NCBI GenBank assembly: GCA_031270425.1
Contig: JAISXQ010000012.1
Location: 1 to 5,409 of the forward strand
DNA from: Prevotellaceae bacterium
Lineage (GTDB): Bacteria; Bacteroidota; Bacteroidia; Bacteroidales; Paludibacteraceae
Length of the DNA: 5,409 bases
Direction of reading: 5' to 3'
Positions 1 through 5,409 of this stretch are shown in pieces. Under the pieces are notes generated by a model, which made no database searches, was not told the DNA's origin, and saw only the letters and a program-made list of their open reading frames with translations. Both the position numbers and the translations under genes were made by a program. How positions within the stretch are numbered: the stretch's first letter is position 1; every line of letters begins with the position of its first letter.

Positions 1-845
1 ATCACGTGAAGTACCGCGTTGGCGGCGGTGCAGGCAAGGTGGTTTCCTCCGAATGTTGTACCGAGCATGCCGTGCGTGGCTTTAAACATGGGGCTTATCA
101 GCAGTCCGCCGACAGGAAAACCGTTTCCCATCCCTTTGGCAACTGTAATAATGTCGGGGCGTATTCCGGCGTACTGATGCGCGAAGAAACGTCCCGAACG
201 TCCGTAGCCCGATTGTATTTCGTCCAGAATCAGTACCGCTCCGGCGGCTTTGCAGGCTTTTTCCAGCGATTGCAGGAAGCCGGCGTCGGGAATCTGAATG
301 CCGCCTACGCCCTGTATGCCTTCGATGATTACCGCGCAAACGTCGCCTTTTTGCAGGCTTTTTTCTACCGCTTCCGCGTCGTTCAGCGGCAGGAATTCGA
401 CGTCGAAACCTTCGTTGATGGGCGCTACTATTTTCGCGTTGTCGGTTACGCGTACAGCCGCCGCGGTGCGCCCGTGGAAACTTTTGCCGAATGCGATTAC
501 TTTGCGCTTGCCGGTATGGAAAGATGCGAGTTTAAGCGCATTTTCGTTCGCCTCGGCGCCCGAATTAATCAGAAACAGGGAATAATCGTCGTAGCCGGAC
601 ATTTTTCCCAACTTTTCCGCCAGTTCAATTTGGAGCTTGTTGACTATCGAATTGGAATAAAAAACCAGCTTTCCGGCTTGCTCTCTTAGTTTTTCCACGT
701 AATACGGATGCGAGTGTCCTATTGAAATAACGGCGTGTCCTCCGTATAAATCGAGATATTCGCAGCCCTTTTCATCGTAAGTTTTGCAGCCCCTTCCCTC
801 GACAATATTTATGTCGAACAGAGGATAAACATCAAATAATTGCAT
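1..845 (-). CDS. argD: Acetylornithine / N-succinylornithine aminotransferase, N-terminal 281 residues (3' end outside window)
   Basis: This is a class III PLP-dependent aminotransferase of arginine biosynthesis, predicted cytoplasmic. It interconverts N-acyl-glutamate semialdehyde and N-acyl-ornithine with glutamate as amino donor. I translated it from the ATG at 845-843 (MQLFDVYPLF...). Visible family motifs are YGGHAV near 34-39, NSGAEANENALKLA at 94-107, FHGR at 123-126, LDEIQSGYGRSG at 207-218 with the cofactor-ring Asp208, AKGMGNGFPVGG at 236-247 with the Schiff-base Lys237, and TTFGGNHLACTAANAV at 263-278. No frameshift is seen. Family members are about 375-400 aa, so roughly the last quarter is missing off the left edge. 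Bacteroides is known to use succinylated rather than acetylated intermediates in this pathway, so the true substrate may be N-succinylornithine; the sequence alone does not decide. Other class III members, such as ornithine or 4-aminobutyrate aminotransferases, are less likely because the motif spacing and short N-terminus fit ArgD. Confidence 0.9.
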   Translation of the reverse strand, partial: MQLFDVYPLFDINIVEGRGCKTYDEKGCEYLDLYGGHAVISIGHSHPYYVEKLREQAGKLVFYSNSIVNKLQIELAEKLGKMSGYDDYSLFLINSGAEANENALKLASFHTGKRKVIAFGKSFHGRTAAAVRVTDNAKIVAPINEGFDVEFLPLNDAEAVEKSLQKGDVCAVIIEGIQGVGGIQIPDAGFLQSLEKACKAAGAVLILDEIQSGYGRSGRFFAHQYAGIRPDIITVAKGMGNGFPVGGLLISPMFKATHGMLGTTFGGNHLACTAANAVLHV

Positions 846-871
846 TTTTACAGTGTTTTATTTCTCTAATT

Positions 872-901
872 TTTGTTTTTGCCGTGTTTGTTGTATCTTT
901 A
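872..901 (+). promoter_or_regulatory. Candidate Bacteroidota promoter (distal) for the uridine kinase-like gene
   Basis: TTTG at 872-875 and TATCTTTA at 894-901 are separated by 18 nt. They match the Bacteroidota -33 TTTG and -7 TAnnTTTG pattern with one mismatch, in the last base of the -7 box. Transcription would start near 907 and leave a leader of about 110 nt. This competes with the closer perfect -7 box at 951-958. Confidence 0.3.
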
Positions 902-908
902 CGTCCTG

Positions 909-916
909 CAAAAATA
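909..916 (-). promoter_or_regulatory. Candidate -7 promoter box for argD
   Basis: The minus strand reads TATTTTTG here (plus-strand CAAAAATA), a perfect TAnnTTTG box. Transcription would begin around 903-905, about 60 nt before the argD ATG at 845. No good TTTG -33 element is present at the expected distance, so the call rests on the -7 box and its placement. Confidence 0.35.
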
Positions 917-950
917 AGGTAAATAATAATATCTGTCTCTTAATTGCCTG

Positions 951-958
951 TATTTTTG
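951..958 (+). promoter_or_regulatory. Candidate -7 promoter box (proximal) for the uridine kinase-like gene
   Basis: TATTTTTG is a perfect TAnnTTTG box lying 62 nt before the ATG at 1021, giving a predicted leader of about 55 nt. There is no clear TTTG about 18-20 nt upstream. The last 20 nt before the ATG carry no Shine-Dalgarno and are A-rich, which is usual for Bacteroidota. Confidence 0.4.
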
Positions 959-1020
959 ACAAAACATTTTATTTTTTTCTGTTGTTAAAGCGTCATATAT
1001 CCGAAAAATAGTAGCGAATC

Positions 1021-2688
1021 ATGGATAAACAGGTTACGATTTACTGTAAAAATACGAAAACTTACCATAACTATCCCTTTGGCACATCACTTCTCGAAAT
1101 ATACAATGACCTGAAAATCAGTTTGAAATATAAGGTTGTGGCGGCGCGTGTGAATTACAAGGTCGAAGATCTCAATTTTTTAATCTATAAGCCTAAAGAT
1201 ATTGAGTTTATCGACTTGGGCGTCCCTTCGGGCATGCGCGTGTACGTGCGGTCGCTGTGTATGGTGCTTTCCAAAGCCATTTCGGAGATTCTGCCGCATA
1301 CAACGCTCTACATCGAACATCCAATATCGAAGGGGTATTATTGCACGTTGGAGAACTTAAATGAGCCGCTTACTCCAGAAATGCTGTCGAAAATAAAGGG
1401 AAGGGTCGGTGAAATTATCGCCGCCGGCGAAGAAATTATTTGCGAGGAAAAGCAAACAAAAATCGTAAAAGAACTGTTTGCCCAAGCCGGTCTAAAAGAA
1501 AAAGCCGGTCTTTTTGAAACATTGGGTAATCCCTACTGCCGTTTTTTCCGTATCGGAAATTATATCGACTATTACAGCGGCGTGTTGCTGCCATCGACCG
1601 ATTATATTGACCTCTACGATTTAATACCTTTGTACGACGGCTTGCTGCTGCGCATTCCGAGCAGGGAAAATCCGGTCGTATTGGAAGACGTTGTCCCGCA
1701 ACCGAAAATGTACGATATTTTTAAGGAATATGTAGGCTGGAACAAAATAATGGGTCTGAATAACGTCGGCGATTTTAATGCGGCGTGCAACAACAACCAG
1801 TCCTTCAACCTGATAAAAATATCGGAAGCCCTGCACGAGAAGAAAGTAGCGTCCATCGCCGATATGATACACGAACGGGCGGACAGGGTTCGCTTAATTC
1901 TTATTTCGGGACCTTCTTCTTCGGGTAAGACAACTTTTAGCAAACGCCTGTCCATTCAATTGCAGGTAATTGGTTTGAAACCGATCATCCTTTCGATGGA
2001 CAACTATTTTGTGAACCGTGTCGATACCCCCTTGGACGAACACGGCGAATGGGATTTCGAAAGCCTGCACGCATTGGATTTGCCGCTTTTCAACCGGCAC
2101 ATGGAGTTGTTGTTGCAGGGAGAAGAAGTTGAAATACCGTTTTTTAACTTTGAAGACGGAAAACGCTACTACAAAGGAGAAAAAGTCCGCCTGGAAGAAG
2201 ACAGCATGTTACTATTGGAAGGCATCCACGCGTTGAATCCAAATTTAATACCTTCCATACCGCCTGAACGGCAATTTAAAATATACGTTTCGGCGCTTAC
2301 CACCATATCCATTGATAACCACAACTGGATACCGACTACCGATACCCGTTTGTTGAGGCGCATTATCCGCGATTACAGGTTTAGGAGGTATTCCGTGCGC
2401 GATACTATTTCGCGTTGGCCCAGCGTAAGGAGAGGGGAAGACAAATGGATTTTTCCCTATCAGGAAGAAGCCGACGTGATGTTTAATTCGGCGTTGCTGT
2501 TTGAACTTGCTGTGTTGAAGCGCCACGCGGAACCCATCCTTGCCGAAGTGCCCAAGTATTGCGAAGAATACACCGAAGCGCACCGCTTGATGAAGTTCCT
2601 GAATTATTTTGCGCCTATTCCCGACAGGGAAATACCGCCTACTTCGTTGTTGAGGGAATTTGTGGGAGGAAGCAGTTTCCGCTATTAA
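1021..2688 (+). CDS. Uridine kinase-like nucleoside kinase with N-terminal TGS and ThrRS-like domains, 555 aa
   Basis: This is a predicted cytoplasmic P-loop kinase, probably phosphorylating uridine/cytidine or a related nucleoside. The N-terminal ~66 residues look like a TGS domain. Residues ~74-212 resemble the second (editing-type) domain of threonyl-tRNA synthetase: LPHTTLYIEHPISKGYY (91-107) and PSTDYI with LYDGLLLRIP (191-213) fall where ThrRS has its corresponding blocks. The four zinc ligands of that domain appear replaced (Arg77, Met81, Tyr185, Leu189). The kinase domain spans ~290-530: Walker A GPSSSGKT at 297-304 (Lys303), SMDNYF with Asp327 where uridine kinases place a substrate-binding Asp, PFFNFEDGKR (373-382), LLLEGIHAL (397-405), and the Arg-rich lid stretch RLLRRIIRDYRFRR (443-456). 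The whole arrangement is a known type in Bacteroidota, Clostridia and Thermotogae, usually named uridine kinase or nucleoside kinase. The N-terminal role is unknown. The ATG at 1021 is the first in-frame start after the promoter boxes. Confidence 0.88.
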   Translation: MDKQVTIYCKNTKTYHNYPFGTSLLEIYNDLKISLKYKVVAARVNYKVEDLNFLIYKPKDIEFIDLGVPSGMRVYVRSLCMVLSKAISEILPHTTLYIEHPISKGYYCTLENLNEPLTPEMLSKIKGRVGEIIAAGEEIICEEKQTKIVKELFAQAGLKEKAGLFETLGNPYCRFFRIGNYIDYYSGVLLPSTDYIDLYDLIPLYDGLLLRIPSRENPVVLEDVVPQPKMYDIFKEYVGWNKIMGLNNVGDFNAACNNNQSFNLIKISEALHEKKVASIADMIHERADRVRLILISGPSSSGKTTFSKRLSIQLQVIGLKPIILSMDNYFVNRVDTPLDEHGEWDFESLHALDLPLFNRHMELLLQGEEVEIPFFNFEDGKRYYKGEKVRLEEDSMLLLEGIHALNPNLIPSIPPERQFKIYVSALTTISIDNHNWIPTTDTRLLRRIIRDYRFRRYSVRDTISRWPSVRRGEDKWIFPYQEEADVMFNSALLFELAVLKRHAEPILAEVPKYCEEYTEAHRLMKFLNYFAPIPDREIPPTSLLREFVGGSSFRY

Positions 2689-2862
2689 GGGATGAAAAAC
2701 AAATAACGGATAACGGATTTGTCAACTATATTCAAATTTATAATTCTATTTTGGCAGAACGGGTTATCTTATATCGAACTCACGTTAAACTAACAACTCT
2801 TTTTACAGTTTGTTTTAGTTGTGCAACAGACGCAGGGAGACTACGCTCAACAGGAGTATAAG
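2689..2862. other. Convergent intergenic stretch with no recognised gene
   Basis: This is the A/T-rich 3' tail between the kinase stop and the terminator. It holds a tandem heptamer (ATAACGG twice, 2703-2716) and a weak inverted repeat (ACAACT 2793-2798 with AGTTGT 2817-2822, 18-nt loop). An open frame crosses it from inside the kinase gene, but I see no recognisable product. I find no insertion-sequence ends or tRNA. Confidence 0.5.
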
Positions 2863-2901
2863 AAAAAAAACTCCGATTTATCTCAAACCGGAATTTTTTT
2901 T
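2863..2901. terminator. Bidirectional Rho-independent terminator between the kinase gene and tpx
   Basis: Eight A (2863-2870) face eight T (2894-2901). Inside them, TCCG (2872-2875) pairs with CGGA (2889-2892) and TTT (2877-2879) with AAA (2885-2887), around the 5-nt loop ATCTC. There are two single mismatches, C2871/A2893 and A2876/C2888. Because of the A-tract and T-tract flanks, the structure reads as hairpin plus U-run on either strand. This suits its place between two converging genes, 174 nt after the kinase stop and 26 nt after the tpx stop. Confidence 0.8.
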
Positions 2902-2927
2902 ATAAAAATCTAAAACAGAACGAACGT

Positions 2928-3419
2928 TTAAAAAACGTCGATATCATAGTTAGGTTCGTTTACTAGTTGCTCTACAAGTTCCGTGTAGAGGACTTCGCCT
3001 TTTTCATCGATTGCCACTACCGCACGGCTCATCAAGCCTTTCAGCGGACCGTCGGTCAGCAATACGCCGTAATCCGTTGCAAAGGTGTTGTAGCGGAAAT
3101 CGGAAGCGGTAATCACGTTATCCAGTCCTTCGGCGCCACAGAAACGGGCTTGGGCAAAAGGAAGGTCTTTCGATACGCAGAGTACGACCACATTTTCTTT
3201 CTCCGAAACCCATTTGTTGAACCGGCGAACCGATGCGGCGCATGTTCCCGTATCCAAACTTGGGAATATGTTCAATAAAACGCGCTTCCCTCTAAAATCC
3301 GACAGGCGGATTTCCTGTAAATCCTTTCCTGTCAAAATAAAATCGAGAGCTGTTTTTCCTGTTTCAGGCAATTCTCCATTTGTGTTTACGTTTATTTCTT
3401 TAAATTTTACTGCTGCCAT
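2928..3419 (-). CDS. tpx: Thiol peroxidase (Tpx, atypical 2-Cys peroxiredoxin), 163 aa
   Basis: This enzyme reduces hydrogen and organic peroxides, with thioredoxin as the usual electron donor of the family. It is predicted cytoplasmic here since no signal peptide is visible. The active-site block NIFPSLDTGTCAASVRRFN (50-68) carries the peroxidatic Cys60 with Pro53 and Thr57. LPFAQARFCGAEG (86-98) carries the resolving Cys94, and SRAVV (131-135) holds the conserved Arg132. These spacings match E. coli Tpx (Cys61 and Cys95), which is 168 aa, so the protein is full length. An additional Cys81 lies between the two. The start ATG at 3419-3417 gives MAAVKFKEINVNTNG, collinear with known Tpx starts. 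The gene stands alone, divergent from the GH13 gene and convergent with the kinase gene. No OxyR-type site or clear promoter box could be recognised in the A/T-rich 3420-3523 region; TAATTTTT on the minus strand at 3434-3441 is one base from the -7 consensus. Confidence 0.96.
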   Translation of the reverse strand: MAAVKFKEINVNTNGELPETGKTALDFILTGKDLQEIRLSDFRGKRVLLNIFPSLDTGTCAASVRRFNKWVSEKENVVVLCVSKDLPFAQARFCGAEGLDNVITASDFRYNTFATDYGVLLTDGPLKGLMSRAVVAIDEKGEVLYTELVEQLVNEPNYDIDVF

Positions 3420-3518
3420 TTGTATGTGGAACTAAAAATTAGACGTTAGAAGTTTACGGATAATTATAAATTAATTCATATAAACTTTATTTATAACATT
3501 CGTAACAGGTTTTTTGTT

Positions 3519-3526
3519 TATTTTTG
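3519..3526 (+). promoter_or_regulatory. Candidate -7 promoter box for the GH13 gene
   Basis: TATTTTTG is a perfect TAnnTTTG box. Transcription would begin around 3531-3534, leaving only 11-14 nt of A-rich leader before the ATG at 3545. No clear TTTG -33 element is seen 17-20 nt upstream. The box overlaps the in-frame TTG at 3524, which argues against that codon as a start. Confidence 0.45.
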
Positions 3527-3544
3527 CTCGAAAAAAAAATTGTT

Positions 3545-5263
3545 ATGTCCAAATTTGTTATTTACGAAGTTATACCCCGCCTTTTCAACAATCCGGTTAA
3601 TGCAAACAAATGGAAAGGAAATATCGAGGAAAACGGATGCGGAAAATTCAATAATTTTACTGAAAAAGCGCTATCCGAAATAAAAGCGCTCGGAGCAACG
3701 CATGTTTGGTACATGGGGATTATCGAACATGCCACCCAGACCGGTTATTCGGCTTACGGCATACGAAAAGATCACCCTGCCGTTGTGAAGGGGAAAGCGG
3801 GTTCGCCTTATGCCATAAAGGATTATTACGATGTGAATCCCGATTTGGCGGAGGACGCCAGAAACCGGATGAACGAATTTGAACAGTTAGTCGAACGTAC
3901 ACATAAAGCGGGCATGAAGGTTATTATCGACTTTGTGCCCAACCATGTAGCCCGCCGGTATCATTCGGACGCCAAGCCCGAAGGCGTATCCGATTTCGGG
4001 GAAAACGATCATCCCGAATGGTTTTTTTCACCTCTCAACAATTTTTACTATATACCTGGGCAACCTTTCAACCCGGGTTTCGACATACAGGGCTACGCCG
4101 AATATCCGGCAAAAGCGACCGGTAACGACTGCTTTACCGCCTCGCCAAACGAAACGGATTGGTACGAAACCGTAAAACTGAATTACGGGGTAAACTATGT
4201 AGAAGGTATGCAGAAGCAATTTACCCCGATTCCCGACACTTGGAATAAAATGCGGGATGTTTTGTTGTTCTGGGCGTCGAAAAGCGTCGACGCTTTCCGT
4301 TGCGATATGGCGGAAATGGTTCCGGTCGAATTTTGGGGATGGGTAATTCCTCAGGTAAAGAAAAAATATCCCGAAATACTGTTCGTTGCCGAGATATACC
4401 AGCCTGCGGAATACCGGAATTATATTTGCAACGGAAAGTTCGATTACCTGTACGACAAAGTGGGGATGTACGATACGTTGCGCGGTATCATGAGCCGTAA
4501 TCATTCGGCTCAGGGCATTACTTACGCGTGGCAGAAACTGGGCGATATTTCCGGCAGGATGCTTAACTTTCTGGAAAACCACGACGAACAGCGGATCGGT
4601 TCGGGATTTTTTTGCGGAAGCGGTATTTACGCCCAGCCGGGGATGATTGTTACCGCCACCTTGACGCAAGGTCCGGTAATGATATATTTCGGACAGGAAT
4701 TGGGCGAATTGGGAATGGATTCCGAAGGTTTCAGCGGCGTTGACGGACGAACGAGCATTTTCGATTATTGGAGCGTGAAATCCATACAAGCCTGGGCTAA
4801 CGATGGAAAATTCGACGGGGGAAAACTTTCTGCCGAACAGCGGGAATTAAGACATTTTTATCAAAAACTGCTGCGTATCGTAACTGCGGAAAAAGCCGTA
4901 AGCGACGGATTGATGTACGATTTGGTTTACGCCAATCTCGACAATCTTACATTCAACTCGCATCATGAATTTGCCTATTTCAGAAAGCGCGACGACGATC
5001 TGATTCTGGTCGTTGTGAATTTTCACGATAAAGAATTGGATACCGGAGTGCGCATACCTTCCGAAGCTTTCCAATATTTTGATATGGAAGAAGGGCGCAG
5101 GTATAAATGCGTGGATTTGCTCGATGAAACTACCGTCTATCCCGATGTGGAATTGAGTTCGCAAAAGATGTTCCGGGTCGTAATGCCAGCTTGGAAAGGG
5201 AAGATATTTAAACTGACAGCTCCTAAATCCCCGACCTCTATCCCTCCCACTGAGGTGGGATAA
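3545..5263 (+). CDS. GH13 alpha-amylase-family enzyme, cytoplasmic, 572 aa
   Basis: This is a glycoside hydrolase family 13 enzyme acting on alpha-glucosidic bonds, by hydrolysis or transglycosylation; the exact substrate cannot be told. All four conserved regions are present: DFVPNH (129-134), DAFRCDMAEM (249-258) with Arg252 and the nucleophile Asp254, VAEIYQP (281-287) with the acid/base Glu283, and NFLENHDEQR (341-350) with His346 and the stabiliser Asp347. The N-terminal FVIYEVIPRLF is a typical first barrel strand, domain B lies at about 135-245, and a C-terminal beta domain covers about 470-558. There is no signal peptide or lipoprotein Cys, so it is unlike the exported starch-utilisation amylases and suits intracellular glycogen or maltodextrin. 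I chose ATG 3545 over TTG 3524 because the TTG sits in the promoter box. The last ~13 residues (from Pro560) are Pro/Ser/Thr-rich and encoded by a palindromic stretch, so the C-terminus may be an extension beyond the family end. No other glycan gene is seen nearby. Confidence 0.9.
   Translation: MSKFVIYEVIPRLFNNPVNANKWKGNIEENGCGKFNNFTEKALSEIKALGATHVWYMGIIEHATQTGYSAYGIRKDHPAVVKGKAGSPYAIKDYYDVNPDLAEDARNRMNEFEQLVERTHKAGMKVIIDFVPNHVARRYHSDAKPEGVSDFGENDHPEWFFSPLNNFYYIPGQPFNPGFDIQGYAEYPAKATGNDCFTASPNETDWYETVKLNYGVNYVEGMQKQFTPIPDTWNKMRDVLLFWASKSVDAFRCDMAEMVPVEFWGWVIPQVKKKYPEILFVAEIYQPAEYRNYICNGKFDYLYDKVGMYDTLRGIMSRNHSAQGITYAWQKLGDISGRMLNFLENHDEQRIGSGFFCGSGIYAQPGMIVTATLTQGPVMIYFGQELGELGMDSEGFSGVDGRTSIFDYWSVKSIQAWANDGKFDGGKLSAEQRELRHFYQKLLRIVTAEKAVSDGLMYDLVYANLDNLTFNSHHEFAYFRKRDDDLILVVVNFHDKELDTGVRIPSEAFQYFDMEEGRRYKCVDLLDETTVYPDVELSSQKMFRVVMPAWKGKIFKLTAPKSPTSIPPTEVG
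5245..5260. repeat. Perfect hairpin overlapping the 3' end of the GH13 gene
   Basis: TCCCAC (5245-5250) and GTGGGA (5255-5260) form a 6-bp perfect stem with a TGAG loop, ending directly before the TAA stop at 5261. An A-run, not a T-run, follows on the plus strand. It is therefore not a standard Rho-independent terminator for the gene it ends, although it could still act as an RNA 3' stabiliser or pause. Confidence 0.7.
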
Positions 5264-5268
5264 GAAAA

Positions 5269-5345
5269 AAAGTTAGTTGCGCTTCGCGCGTTATTTGGCT
5301 TCGCCGTTATTAAAGTTAGTTGCGCTTTGCGCGTAAAAATAACGC
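5269..5345. repeat. Cluster of short GC hairpins with a 23-nt direct repeat
   Basis: A 23-nt sequence at 5269-5291 recurs at 5312-5334 with one difference (C5285/T5328), an offset of 43 nt. Both copies begin AAAGTTAGTTGCGC. Each holds a tiny hairpin: GCGC-TTC-GCGC at 5279-5289 and GCGC-TTT-GCGC at 5322-5332. A third, GGC-TTC-GCC at 5297-5305, lies between them. The first two hairpins in order are followed by GTTATT (5290-5295 and 5306-5311). A further GCGT/ACGC pairing (5331-5334 with 5342-5345) closes the cluster. The element looks like an intergenic repetitive extragenic palindrome type sequence; its function is unknown. Confidence 0.7.
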
Positions 5346-5357
5346 AAAGTAAATAAC

Positions 5358-5385
5358 CTGAAACTTGAAACTTGAAATCTTGAAA
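5358..5385. repeat. CTTGAAA short tandem repeat
   Basis: One CTGAAA (5358-5363) is followed by CTTGAAA at 5364-5370, 5371-5377 and, after one T, 5379-5385. The array ends 11 nt before a candidate ATG, so it occupies the leader or promoter region of the next gene. This kind of unit is prone to slippage. Confidence 0.75.
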
Positions 5386-5396
5386 CAATTAACATT

Positions 5397-5409
5397 ATGA
5401 ACATATCCG
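5397..5409 (+). CDS. Possible start of the next gene (MNIS...), cut by the window edge
   Basis: An ATG at 5397-5399 opens the frame Met-Asn-Ile-Ser before the sequence stops. It is preceded by A/T-rich DNA (AACAATTAACATT), the usual context of starts in this window, and lies 133 nt after the GH13 stop on the same strand. Four residues do not allow a product call, and the ATG could also be chance. Confidence 0.35.

Noticed and set aside
6..689. Long open frame on the plus strand (227 codons)
   Set aside because: It is antisense to the argD gene, whose minus-strand translation shows all family motifs. The plus-strand product has no recognisable domain.
2559..2861. 100-codon plus-strand frame running past the kinase stop
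   Set aside because: It begins inside the kinase gene in another frame, and its product shows no recognisable motif. The downstream part looks non-coding.
3524..3544. TTG start giving a 579-aa GH13 protein
   Set aside because: The TTG falls in the TATTTTTG promoter box, and the seven added residues come from A/T-rich leader sequence.
4028..4789. 253-codon open frame on the minus strand
   Set aside because: It lies entirely antisense within the GH13 gene, whose catalytic motifs are intact across the same bases. The antisense product shows no recognisable motif.
5245..5270. Rho-independent terminator of the GH13 gene
   Set aside because: The stem is followed by TAAG and an A-run on the plus strand, with no U-run in the RNA. 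It is kept as a hairpin only.
5269..5385. CRISPR-like array
   Set aside because: There are only two copies of a 23-nt repeat with a 20-nt gap that itself contains a related hairpin, plus heptamer repeats. No regular spacers and no cas genes are present.
1..5409. An undescribed multi-gene system
   Set aside because: The four main genes belong to unrelated housekeeping pathways, alternate strand and have separate promoter regions. No shared unknown genes, mobile element or defence signature were found.

Overview
The window reads as chromosomal DNA of a Bacteroidota bacterium, most likely order Bacteroidales. Three things suggest this. First, three perfect copies of the -7 promoter box of that phylum (TAnnTTTG, here TATTTTTG) lie upstream of genes. 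Second, start codons are preceded by A/T-rich sequence rather than a clear Shine-Dalgarno. Third, the long uridine-kinase-like protein with a threonyl-tRNA-synthetase-like N-terminus is typical of this group. Genus cannot be fixed from the sequence.

Layout, left to right. 1-845 (minus): 5' part of an acetylornithine/succinylornithine aminotransferase (argD family) running off the left edge. 846-1020: divergent promoter region. 1021-2688 (plus): TGS + ThrRS-like + uridine kinase fusion, 555 aa. 2689-2927: convergent intergenic region ending in a good bidirectional terminator. 2928-3419 (minus): thiol peroxidase tpx. 3420-3544: divergent promoter region. 3545-5263 (plus): cytoplasmic GH13 alpha-amylase-family enzyme, 572 aa, with all catalytic residues. 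5264-5396: a repeat-rich spacer with hairpin modules, a 43-nt-offset direct repeat and a CTTGAAA tandem. 5397-5409 (plus): probable first codons of a next gene.

The genes do not form one operon. They alternate strand (minus, plus, minus, plus), and each has its own promoter region. Their roles are separate housekeeping ones: arginine biosynthesis, nucleoside phosphorylation, peroxide defence and alpha-glucan metabolism. I see no mobile element, CRISPR array, defence locus or RNA gene, and no convincing undescribed multi-gene system. The points most worth a second look are the zinc-less ThrRS-like module on the kinase, the GH13 reading frame that ends inside a hairpin, and the structured repeat cluster after it.
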